The notes beneath the pieces are model-generated. The model did no database searches and was not told the origin of the DNA. It was given only the letters and a program-made list of their open reading frames with translations. Source: JAJPHF01 sp035293805 (GTDB lineage: Bacteria; Chloroflexota; UBA6077; JAJPHF01). From it: DNA of 64,000 nt. The stretch covers positions 62,001-126,000 of the forward strand of contig DATGMD010000040.1 of the NCBI GenBank assembly GCA_035293805.1, given 5' to 3'. Both the position numbers and the translations under genes were made by a program. Position 1 is the first letter of the stretch. Each line of letters starts with the position of its first letter. Below, in pieces: positions 56,621 to 64,000 of this stretch.

Positions 56621-59362
56621 CGGACTGTACACCTCGCTCGCGATCGCGACGAGCGGCTGGTTGCCGGGGCTCTGGACGAGCGCGCTGCCCGCAAAGCCGT
56701 CGGGGAGCGCCGACTGCCGCTGCTGGTAGAAGCTGCGCGTGCCCCCGGCCGGGACCGTGTCCTCCTCGCGCGCCACCTGGTTGCCCGCCGCATCGTAGTA
56801 GGTTACCCGTGCCGTCGCCGGCACGCTGTTCGGGTTGTAGACGAGGATGCCCGTGTTCCAGCCATCGTTCGTCCGCGCGACGTACGGCAGCGCCAAGGTT
56901 GGCCCGCTCGGCGCGCTCGCCAGGTAGTTCATCGCCGCCGTGGACTGGGGGTTCATGATGTTCGCCAGCACCAGCAGCGGCGTGCCATCGCTGGAGGCCA
57001 CCGACGCTACGCCCATGAAGTTGTCGGGCAGCTGCTGGTTGGCCGGCTGGTAGAACACGGCCGCCGCGCCGGGCGCGATTGGCGCGCTCTCCGTCCACGT
57101 CCCGGGCCCGTTGAGCCGGGTGTACGTGACGGTGGCGGTGGTCGGCGCCGTGCCCGTGTTCTGCACCTGCAGGCCCGTGCTCCACCCCTGATAGTTGCGG
57201 AGCACGAACGGCGCGAGCGTGCTGGGCACGCCGGCCGGCGCCGGCACGTAGCTCACCGCCGCGCCCTCCGTCTTGACCTCGTTCACTACCGCCACGATCT
57301 GGCTGCCGTTGGTCGCGCGGATCACCGCCGACCCGACGAAGCCGGAGGGTAGCTGCGGGTGCTGGAACTGCGAGAACGACTGCGAGCCGAGCGGCGGGAT
57401 CGTCGCCGTGTCCGTCCAGGTGTGCTGGCCGCCGTTCGCGCTGTAATAGGCGATCTCCACCTGGGCCGGCGCCCCGTCCACGTTCTGCACGTGGACGATG
57501 GTGTCCCAGTTGTTCAGGTCCTTGATCACCAGCGGCGCGTAGAGCGTCGTGCCCCCGCCGGGCTGCGCGGTGTAGGCCATGCGGTCCATGTCGGCCCGGT
57601 CCTCGTGGACGAGCACCGCCACCGGCTGGTTCGCGTTGACCACGCCGCTGCCCACGAAGCGCGCCGGCATCCCGTCGAAGCTGGCCACCGGGTACACCGC
57701 CTTGCCGTAGGCCGGCAGCGCGAAGCTCTGCGACGCCTGCGCGCTCCCGTCGCGGTTGAACAGGTCGATCGAGCCGCTCACCGGCACGCCGTTCGGGTTC
57801 TGCACGACCAGCGTTGACGACCAGCCCTCGTAGCCGCGCAGCACCACGGGCAGGTACTGGCGCGTCGCCGGCGCCGCGGGGCCGTTGTAGCTCGCCGCCT
57901 TCGGCTTGGGCACCGGCGTCGGCGTGGGCTTCGGCACCACCGTCACGGGCTGCACCCAGGGTGGCGATGGCCCGTCCAGCCAGTTGAACGTCACCTCGAC
58001 CCAGTCGTTCGCGGTCATCCCCAGATCGTCCCAGAACGTCCCGTCGGCGATGTCCAGCGCCGTGGGCAGGGTAATGAAGCGGCCGAACTGGTCGCGGCCC
58101 TGGTTGTGGTTGCTGAAGAACGCGGCTTGCGCCTGGGGCATCCACCGCTGGAGGTCGGCGAACAGCTCCCGGCTGGGGTCCCAGTAGTCGTCGCGGATGT
58201 TCCACGGCCCGAGGTCCCAGACGGGCACCGTCGCGCTGCGGCCCTTGTAGTGGATCGTGACCGTATAGTCGCTGCCGCCCAGCTGGTTGAGCACGCGGCG
58301 CGACGGCAGGGCGACGAAGTGGTCGTTGGGCTCGATGAGGTGGCCGTTGGCCGTCCGCGCGCCGACCAGGCCCTCGCGCGTGGCCCAGACGCGCAGCGTC
58401 GGGGGCACGGCCGTCGGGGTGGCCGCCGGCGACCCGAAGGGCGCGGCGCCCGATGCGCTCGCGGGTACGGCGAACGGCGACGCTTGCGCCTCGGCAGCCG
58501 CCAGCCGCAGGCGGTCGGTCCGCAGCCCGAAGCTCGCGGCGCGCACCCGCGGCCCGGCATCGCCCGTGCCATCGCCCAGCAGCGTGAGGCGGTACGTGAG
58601 GGCGGTCGCGGTCGTGTCCAGGTCCGCGGGTGCGCCGCCCGGCTCGACCTCGATCCAGGGCGTCCAGCGCCCGTCCGCCGCGCGCCCGCGCACCTCCAGC
58701 ACCGCCTCCGCGCCGGGGGGCAGGTCGGCGTCCAGCGTGGCCTCCACGCGCGAGGCCGGCCGCGCGAGCGGCAGCGCCTCCGACGTGTACAGGCCAAAGG
58801 CCGCGCGGTCCGCGTAGGCGCGCGGCCGTTCGTCGGCGCTGAGCGCCGCGCTGTCGGCGAGCACAAGGCTCCCATCCGGCTCGCGGCGCACGCTCTGAAG
58901 CGTGCCCTCGGCGAAGTCGGCGGCGATCGCCTGGGCCGGCTCGTCGGCCGTCCCGGTGTCGCTGGGATCACCGCGCCCGCCCGCCCACAGGCTCGCGGCA
59001 ACCAGCACCGCGCCCAGCACCAGTAGGCTGACGAGTCGCGCCCGCGTCCAGGCGTTGTTAGGCTGGCCGCGCGGCGCGCGGGGAGAAGTCTTGTCCCGTG
59101 GCGAGGTCGCGCCCTCCTGCAAGGCGATCAGCGAGGGGAGGCGCCAGGTATCTGCGCTCCCGCCAGAGCAACCGCCCGGATCCGCGGCCCGCGGGCTCGG
59201 GCGATGCCCGACCCGCGACGACGTGCCGCCGTGCGGCAGGCCCCCGCTGGGTGGCCCGCGCGCTGCCGAGCGTGCGCCGTGTCCGTCGCTGCGCCGCGAG
59301 ATGCCGTCTCGTCTCTCACCGCACCAGCGCCCATTGTAGGGGCCGCTCCGCGCGGGGCGCAA
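56618..59362 (-). CDS. Large secreted protein with four repeated beta domains
   Basis: Up to 914 aa; the true start is uncertain because the first ~105 codons are low-complexity and no good binding site is seen. One transmembrane/signal helix (LVSLLVLGAVLVAASLW) is followed by a beta-rich domain, a middle domain (about 335-460) with DYWDPSRELFADLQRWMPQA, a PKPTPTPVPKP linker, and four repeats of about 85 residues, each opening with a pattern like LRGYEGWSSTLVVQN (also LRNYQGWSTGLQVQN, RTNDGWNTGILVYN) and holding a GSGVV/GSAVI strand. It is probably a cell-surface adhesin or matrix protein. Confidence 0.75.
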   Translation of the reverse strand: MRPARSGPYNGRWCGERRDGISRRSDGHGARSAARGPPSGGLPHGGTSSRVGHRPSPRAADPGGCSGGSADTWRLPSLIALQEGATSPRDKTSPRAPRGQPNNAWTRARLVSLLVLGAVLVAASLWAGGRGDPSDTGTADEPAQAIAADFAEGTLQSVRREPDGSLVLADSAALSADERPRAYADRAAFGLYTSEALPLARPASRVEATLDADLPPGAEAVLEVRGRAADGRWTPWIEVEPGGAPADLDTTATALTYRLTLLGDGTGDAGPRVRAASFGLRTDRLRLAAAEAQASPFAVPASASGAAPFGSPAATPTAVPPTLRVWATREGLVGARTANGHLIEPNDHFVALPSRRVLNQLGGSDYTVTIHYKGRSATVPVWDLGPWNIRDDYWDPSRELFADLQRWMPQAQAAFFSNHNQGRDQFGRFITLPTALDIADGTFWDDLGMTANDWVEVTFNWLDGPSPPWVQPVTVVPKPTPTPVPKPKAASYNGPAAPATRQYLPVVLRGYEGWSSTLVVQNPNGVPVSGSIDLFNRDGSAQASQSFALPAYGKAVYPVASFDGMPARFVGSGVVNANQPVAVLVHEDRADMDRMAYTAQPGGGTTLYAPLVIKDLNNWDTIVHVQNVDGAPAQVEIAYYSANGGQHTWTDTATIPPLGSQSFSQFQHPQLPSGFVGSAVIRATNGSQIVAVVNEVKTEGAAVSYVPAPAGVPSTLAPFVLRNYQGWSTGLQVQNTGTAPTTATVTYTRLNGPGTWTESAPIAPGAAAVFYQPANQQLPDNFMGVASVASSDGTPLLVLANIMNPQSTAAMNYLASAPSGPTLALPYVARTNDGWNTGILVYNPNSVPATARVTYYDAAGNQVAREEDTVPAGGTRSFYQQRQSALPDGFAGSALVQSPGNQPLVAIASEVYSP

Positions 59363-59464
59363 GCGTCGGGGCGTTGCGATAGGCTCTCAGCTTGACGCGC
59401 CCCGACCGGCCGCCTACCATACTGCACTGCCACCCACCGCGAAGGTTGGAGGGAGGAGGCTGGC

Positions 59465-59959
59465 ATGGCTGCCACTGACCCGACCGTGGACTACGAGGCG
59501 CGGCGCGAGGCACTGCGCCAACGCTATCTCCAGCCCGGCGCGGCGCCCGCGCCCACGAGCGCCCGCGGCATCAACCACCTCGTGCTGATCTGCTCCGACA
59601 TCGAGCGCACCATTCAGTTCTACACCGAGGTGATGGGCTTTCCGCTCGTGCGGCTGTTCCAAAATCGTGACCTGGCCAGCTCGACCCACTTCTTCTTCGA
59701 CGTGGGCCACGGCAACCAGCTCGCCTTCTTCGACTTCCCCGAGCACCCGATGCCGCCCACGCGGGAGTCGGTCGGCGGCATGCACCACGTCGCCATCTCG
59801 GTGGCGGCCGAGCAGTTCGCCGCCATCCGCGCGCGAGTTGAAGCGCGGGGCATCGCCAACGTCGGCCCCGCGCAGGTAGCCGACCATGCGCTGTACGTTC
59901 ACGACCCGGACGGCGCCTTGCTGGAGATCACCACCAGCCCCCTCCCCGCGGACTCCTGA
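59465..59959 (+). CDS. VOC (glyoxalase/dioxygenase) superfamily protein
   Basis: A 164-aa vicinal-oxygen-chelate protein with two beta-alpha-beta modules: GINHLVLICSDIERTIQFYTEVMGFPLVRLF and MHHVAISVAAEQFAAIRARVE, ending in YVHDPDGALLEITT. Metal ligands are the His of INHLVL, the His of MHHVA and the Glu of LLEIT. Members are dioxygenases, glyoxalases or epimerases; the substrate is not clear. GGAGGGAGGAGG precedes the ATG. It stands alone between the secreted repeat protein and the methyltransferase. Confidence 0.85.
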   Translation: MAATDPTVDYEARREALRQRYLQPGAAPAPTSARGINHLVLICSDIERTIQFYTEVMGFPLVRLFQNRDLASSTHFFFDVGHGNQLAFFDFPEHPMPPTRESVGGMHHVAISVAAEQFAAIRARVEARGIANVGPAQVADHALYVHDPDGALLEITTSPLPADS

Positions 59960-59997
59960 CGTGGCCGTGGCCAAGGACCCACCAACCTGACGACACG

Positions 59998-60816
59998 CTA
60001 GCCTGGCTTGACTGCCCGCGCCAGCACGGCCGGCATCGGCACCTCCAGCGTCGCCCCGTGCTGGTAGGCCGCGCCAGCGGCGCGCACGGCTGCGCCGATG
60101 GCCGCGAGCGCCGCTGGCGTCTGCGCGCGCAGCAGTCCCGCCGTGCGCACCGTGCCGTGCTGCATCGCCGCGAAGAACTGGTCGGGCGAGTCCAGGCGCC
60201 ACACCTGCGGCAGCTGGCCGACGGTCGCGTCGCGGAAGCCTACCGCCTCCAGCGCGCGGCGGCACTCGGCGGCGTCGCTGAAGCGGAAGAACGGCGGCGC
60301 GGGCGGCAGCGCCACGTCCGGGTCGCCGTGCGCCTGCACCGCCCGCAGGATGATGTCGAACCCCACCGCCTGATCCGGTGTCGCCCAGACCGTGAACGCC
60401 ACCCGCCCGCCGGGCCGCAGCACGCGATATGCCTCGGCGAGCGCCTGGTCGGGCCGCTCGAAGTGCAGCAGGCCGTAGGCAATCGTCACGGCGTCGAAGG
60501 TCGCGTCGGGAAACGGCAGCGCGTCCGCCTCGCCCTCCCGGAACGTCACCCTCGGATAGCGCCGCTGGGCGGCCGCAACCATCACCGCCGAGAAATCCAC
60601 GCCGGTCGCCCGCGCGCCGCGTGCGGCCGCCGCGGCCGCCACGTAGCCCGGTCCGCTCGCCACATCGAGCAGCGTCACCCCGGGCCCCGCGCCCACCGCG
60701 TCCAGCAGCGGCCCCACGCTCTGGCTCGTCAGCGCGCCCCAGTGCTCGGCATACGCCTCGGCCGCGCCCTCCCAGCCGGCGTGCTCGAAGTCCCGAAAGC
60801 CGCTCGACGCATCCAT
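59998..60816 (-). CDS. Class I SAM-dependent methyltransferase (UbiE-like)
   Basis: A 272-aa methyltransferase: motif I LLDVASGPGYVAAAAAARGA, then VTFREGEADALPFPDATFDAVTIAYGLLHF and YRVLRPGGRVAFTVW. The layout matches UbiE/COQ5-like small-molecule methylases. A perfect AGGAGGTGACGTG ribosome binding site precedes ATG 60816. The substrate is not known. A dispersed palindromic repeat lies upstream. Confidence 0.87.
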   Translation of the reverse strand: MDASSGFRDFEHAGWEGAAEAYAEHWGALTSQSVGPLLDAVGAGPGVTLLDVASGPGYVAAAAAARGARATGVDFSAVMVAAAQRRYPRVTFREGEADALPFPDATFDAVTIAYGLLHFERPDQALAEAYRVLRPGGRVAFTVWATPDQAVGFDIILRAVQAHGDPDVALPPAPPFFRFSDAAECRRALEAVGFRDATVGQLPQVWRLDSPDQFFAAMQHGTVRTAGLLRAQTPAALAAIGAAVRAAGAAYQHGATLEVPMPAVLARAVKPG

Positions 60817-60975
60817 CACGTCACCTCCTGTCTGACCAGGATAGCCTGCCGCCACCCCGCGAGCCGCCCTCCCACCATCGCCGCCCGCCACCCTCCCCGG
60901 ACGACCGCCCCTCGCCAATGCCATCTCTTGTAGGGGCGCTGCTCGCCGCGCCCTGCCCGGTCGGCCAATCGGGCC

Positions 60976-61075
60976 GGTGTCATATCGAATCCGGTAAGGG
61001 ACGTCCCTCCTCTCCCCTTGGGAGAGGGCCGGGGTGAGGGCGCGCCCCAGTAGGGCAACCGCCGGGTCGGAGCAG
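60976..61075 (-). repeat. Dispersed ~110-bp palindromic repeat, copy 3
   Basis: On the minus strand CGGTTGCCCTACTGGGGCGC, CCCTCACCCC, CCCTCTCCC hairpin and CGATATGA follow in the same order as at 841-952 and 49580-49692. Best match is to the copy at 49580. Confidence 0.72.
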
Positions 61076-61098
61076 CCCGGCGGTTGCCGACCGCTCAC

Positions 61099-61562
61099 CC
61101 AAGCTGCAAACCACTATAGAGAGGCCGCGAGGCGCGCAGCCGAGCGGTGGCCGTCCGGCACGACGTGGTCGCCGGCATTCCCCGTACACGCCTCCCCCCG
61201 CGCCCGCCGCCTGCGCCCGGCCCGGGGCACTCCCCCGCCGGCCCGGCCCGCGGCGGAGCGTCCGGGGGAGTATCGTACGGGGCAAACGATGCGATCTTCC
61301 GCGCCCGACCCGCCCGCCCGGTCCCGCGCCCGGCCTAGCAATTAACCACCCGGGAAGGAGCATCGTTTGACCGTTCCTCGGCTAAACTCACGCCCCTGCG
61401 GGTGGGCCAACGGCGCGCTCGCGGGCGTCGCTACGACGCGCTTCGAAAGCGCGGGGGCCGCCCGAGGCGGCACGGGCGCTAGCGCCCGCCTGCCCCGCAT
61501 GGTACAGTCCGACGCCGGGCCCGCGCGGGCCACGCGGCGAGTCGGCGGTGGGGAGCAGGCGC
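61099..61562. other. Gene-poor stretch of very high GC
   Basis: No convincing gene. It holds long runs of Pro/Arg-type codons in every frame. AAGGAG at 61357 precedes a TTG at 61367, but the frame that starts there runs over the next gene out of register and has no recognisable domain. Confidence 0.4.
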
Positions 61563-63182
61563 ATGGCGCTCGAGTACGACGGGATCGTCATCGGGGCGGG
61601 CCACAACGGCCTCATCTGCATGGGCTACCTGGCGCGGGCCGGCCTGAAGATGCTCGTCGTCGAGCGGATGGTCGAGCTGGGCGGCGGCCTCGACGCCCAC
61701 GAGGATCCCAAGGCGCCCGGCTTCTGGCACAACATCCATTCCGTCTTCCACCGCGGCGCCAAGGGCCTTCCGTGGTTCGACGACCTCGGCATGGCCGACT
61801 TCGACGTGGAGTACGTCGCGCCCGAGCTAGGCGTGTCGATGCTGCTCCCCGATGGTCGCAGCCTCCGCTGGTACGCCGACCTCGACCGGACCTGCGCGTC
61901 CCTCGCCGAGTTCTCGGCCGCCGACGCGCGCGCCTTCCGCGAGATTCACCAGCGCTTCCGCCCCGTCGTCCAGCAGATCATCTTCCCCGAGACCTACGCG
62001 CCGCCGGTCCCGTTCGCGGAGAAGCGCGAGCTGTTGGAGCGCAGCGAGGTGGGCCGCGAGTACCTGCGCTACGCCGACCGCAGCCTCGAAGACTTCATCC
62101 TCGACCACTTCGAGAACCCGCAGGTCCAGGCGTTCATCGCCTTCCTCGCCGTCATGCGCGGCTTCGAGATCGACGCCCACGGCCTCGGCTTTCTCGTGCC
62201 GGGGATGATCGCCTGGGGCGTGAACCCCCAGCTCTGCAAGGGCACCTCCCACCACCTTGCCGACCAGCTGGCCAACATGGTGGTCGCGGCCGGCGGCGAC
62301 GTGATCGAGGCGAACGGCGTCGAGCGCATCCTGGTCGAGGATGGCCGCGCGGCGGGCGTGCTGCTGGCGGACGGCACCGAGGTGCGCGCCAGGAAGTTCA
62401 TCGCCAGCAACGTGAACCCGCAGGAGACGTTCCTGCGGCTGGTGGGCGAGGACGCGATCGCGCCCGACTTCGCCCAGCGCGTTGGCGGCTTCCGCTACTC
62501 GCCCACCACCCCTATCTTCGCCGTCAACCTCGCGCTCCGCGAGCCGCCGCGCTACACCGCCGCCGCGCGCTGCCCCGACGTCGACCGGACGTGCATGTAC
62601 ATCGTCGGGCTGGACGAGTACCAGGACGTGCGCGACCTCTACGCCGACTGCCGCGCCGGCCGGCTCCCGCGCAAGCCCTTCATGAACGGCGCCTGCCTCA
62701 CGGTCCATGACCCCTCGCAAGCGCCGCCGGGCATGCACTGCGCCTTCACCTGGCAGCTCGCCCCCTACGACCTGGCCGATGGCGGCCCAGCGCGCTGGGA
62801 CGCCATCCGCGAGGAGTTCCTGGAGCGGCAGCTGGCGCGCTGGCGCGAGTACGCGCCGAACCTGGACGAGCGCAACATCATCGCGAGGTCGTCGACGACA
62901 CCGCTCGACATCGAGCGCCACGACCCGAACATGCGCCGCGGCGACTGGATGGTGGGCGAGCTGAACGCCGAGCAGGCGCTCGACAAGCGCCCCCTGCCCG
63001 AGCTGGCCCAGTACCGCACGCCGATCGCGGGGCTGTACCTCTGCGGCTCGTCGTGCCACCCGGGCGGCAACATCACCGGCGCGCCCGGCTACAACGCGGC
63101 GGGCGTCATCGCGCGCGACCTCGGCCTCGTGCCCTGGTGGCAGCCGCACGACGTGCGCGCCCTCTGGTCCGCGCTGCCGTAG
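61563..63182 (+). CDS. Phytoene-dehydrogenase-like FAD oxidoreductase
   Basis: A 539-aa NAD(P)/FAD-dependent oxidoreductase. The dinucleotide fold opens with IVIGAGHNGLICMGYLARAGLKMLVVE; a second FAD contact is in GGDVIEANGVERILVEDGRAAGV, and the C-terminal motif GLYLCGSSCHPGGNITGAPGYNAA closes around the flavin. This is the CrtI/retinol-saturase-like plan, but no carotenoid genes are near, so the substrate is open. GGGGAG supports ATG 61563 over one five codons upstream. Confidence 0.88.
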   Translation: MALEYDGIVIGAGHNGLICMGYLARAGLKMLVVERMVELGGGLDAHEDPKAPGFWHNIHSVFHRGAKGLPWFDDLGMADFDVEYVAPELGVSMLLPDGRSLRWYADLDRTCASLAEFSAADARAFREIHQRFRPVVQQIIFPETYAPPVPFAEKRELLERSEVGREYLRYADRSLEDFILDHFENPQVQAFIAFLAVMRGFEIDAHGLGFLVPGMIAWGVNPQLCKGTSHHLADQLANMVVAAGGDVIEANGVERILVEDGRAAGVLLADGTEVRARKFIASNVNPQETFLRLVGEDAIAPDFAQRVGGFRYSPTTPIFAVNLALREPPRYTAAARCPDVDRTCMYIVGLDEYQDVRDLYADCRAGRLPRKPFMNGACLTVHDPSQAPPGMHCAFTWQLAPYDLADGGPARWDAIREEFLERQLARWREYAPNLDERNIIARSSTTPLDIERHDPNMRRGDWMVGELNAEQALDKRPLPELAQYRTPIAGLYLCGSSCHPGGNITGAPGYNAAGVIARDLGLVPWWQPHDVRALWSALP

Positions 63183-63394
63183 GCTGTCACGCGGCATCGG
63201 GCAGCTTCGTCCCCTAACTGGAGAGCTGGCGAGGCGCCACCACAGAGATTCAGAGCGCCCCGCGATCCGAATTTGATCCGGGCACGGGCATCTAACGTAC
63301 CTGAGACGGGATAGGGACGGGGCGCTGCTTGCTGCGCCCTGCCCGGGCGCCACCCGGCCGGGATTCCGGCGCTGCCACTTAGAGGAGATTAACG

Positions 63395-64000
63395 ATGACT
63401 GATGCACAAGGCGGCGGCCCCAGCGTTGCGCCATCGTTCTCGCGCGCCGGCCGCGGTCACGCCATCGTCGTCGGCGGCAGCATGGCCGGGCTGCTAGCGG
63501 CGCGGGTGCTCGCCGCCCACTTCGACCGCGTGACCCTCGTCGAGCGCGACACCTTCCCCGACGCGCCCGAGTTCCGCAAGGGCGTGCCGCAATCGCGCCA
63601 CGTCCACGTCCTGCTGGGGCGAGGCCAGCAGCTCATGGAGCGCTTCTTCCCCGGCCTGCTGGCCGAGCTGGCCGCCGCGGGGGCGCCGACGATCATGTGG
63701 CCGACGGAGATGCTCTGGCTCATGCCGGCGGGCTGGTCCAAGCGGTTCACCCCCGGCACGCCGTTCGTGTCGATGAGCCGCGAGCTGCTGGAGTGGTGCG
63801 TGCGGCGTCGCCTGGCCGCCTCGCCCCGCCTCGCCTTCCTGCCGGCGCACGACGTCGTCGGGCTCGTGGCGAGTCCCGACGGCACGGCCATCACCGGCGT
63901 CGAGCTCCGGGCGCGCGGCGGCAGCGCGGACGGCCTCGCCCCCACCCAGCGCCTGGCCGCCGATCTCGTGGTCGACGCCAGCGGCCGCGGCTCGCACACG
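63395..64000 (+). CDS. FAD-dependent monooxygenase-like protein (3' end outside window)
   Basis: First 202 codons of a flavoprotein that runs off the window without a stop. AGAGGAG lies six bases before ATG 63395. After a short leader, HAIVVGGSMAGLLAARVLAAHFDRVTLVERD is the Rossmann FAD-binding motif, then RKGVPQSRHVHVLL and GQQLMERFFPGLLAEL, and DLVVDASGRGS near residue 195 is the second FAD contact. The pattern fits squalene-epoxidase/halogenase-like hydroxylases. It follows another FAD enzyme on the same strand. Confidence 0.8.
   Translation, partial: MTDAQGGGPSVAPSFSRAGRGHAIVVGGSMAGLLAARVLAAHFDRVTLVERDTFPDAPEFRKGVPQSRHVHVLLGRGQQLMERFFPGLLAELAAAGAPTIMWPTEMLWLMPAGWSKRFTPGTPFVSMSRELLEWCVRRRLAASPRLAFLPAHDVVGLVASPDGTAITGVELRARGGSADGLAPTQRLAADLVVDASGRGSHT

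Noticed and set aside
61367..62710. 447-codon plus-strand frame starting at a TTG with an AAGGAG
   Set aside because: It overlaps the FAD oxidoreductase in another frame and is Arg/Pro-rich with no domain.

Overview
The window is about 64 kb of GC-rich bacterial chromosome with dense genes and short gaps. It most resembles a Chloroflexota (Chloroflexi) genome. The evidence is indirect: Thr-Pro-rich 'TPTPT' linkers in secreted proteins, a form II CoxL-type molybdenum hydroxylase, split chromate transporter halves, ICL/PEP-mutase-like and amidohydrolase-2 genes, and many dispersed palindromic repeats. No rRNA gene was seen, so the phylum is an inference.

Layout. (1) 1-1487 is a mobile-element scar. 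It holds a small excisionase-type HTH gene, the 3' half of a tRNA-Phe(GAA) gene acting as an attachment-site remnant, a strong terminator, and a tyrosine recombinase that has lost its N-terminal half. (2) 1682-15519 is a defence island read leftwards: SNF2 helicase with DUF3883, DarT/DarG toxin-antitoxin, a collapsed DUF1156 methylase remnant, a PD-(D/E)XK-like nuclease, a full DUF1156 adenine methylase, a zeta-like kinase with a small partner, a four-helix-bundle gene bracketed by direct repeats, and a large HEPN-DUF499 ATPase. The helicase, methylase and DUF499 ATPase match the BrxHII, PglXI and BrxC/PglY components of type 3 BREX. No PglZ, BrxF or BrxA is present, so this looks like a pglZ-less relative or a reassembled mosaic. 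(3) 16-33 kb carries metabolism and housekeeping: two amidohydrolase-2 proteins, a lipoprotein binding protein, holA, fdhD, a hicBA pair with an in-frame stop in hicA, an aldo/keto reductase, a split chromate transporter, a YdcF protein, the principal-type sigma factor, a 4-OT tautomerase, an M20-fold protein lacking usual metal ligands, and a ComD/ComE-like TPP enzyme. (4) 32-34.4 kb is ruvC-ruvA-ruvB. (5) 34.5-43.9 kb holds a Nudix hydrolase, a methyltransferase, a class A PBP, a CDF exporter, a TenA/PqqC-like protein, and an ECF sigma/anti-sigma/bactofilin-like operon with a diverging diiron protein. (6) 43.9-48.6 kb has a DUF5678/retropepsin-like pair and a coxL-coxS-coxM-like operon. (7) 48.8-64 kb has a zinc-ribbon membrane protein, an HtrA protease, secreted repeat proteins, a cyclase, vapBC, rarA, a VOC protein, a methyltransferase, and two FAD oxidoreductases, the last cut by the window end.

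How the parts fit. The island combines DNA modification (DUF1156), ATP-driven DNA or nucleoprotein handling (SNF2, DUF499), a possible RNase head (HEPN), DNA ADP-ribosylation (DarT) and a possible nuclease, consistent with layered anti-phage defence. The cox-like operon and fdhD point to molybdenum-dependent redox metabolism. Much of the rest supports DNA repair (ruvCAB, rarA, holA), envelope building (PBP1A, bactofilin-like protein) and envelope stress sensing (ECF operon, HtrA).

Dispersed repeats are a second theme. A roughly 110-bp palindromic element occurs at 841, 49580 and 60976, with related pieces between ruvA and ruvB. A similar palindrome is translated in frame inside coxS. A separate hairpin family built around a TTGGCGAAGCCAA-type core sits downstream of several genes.
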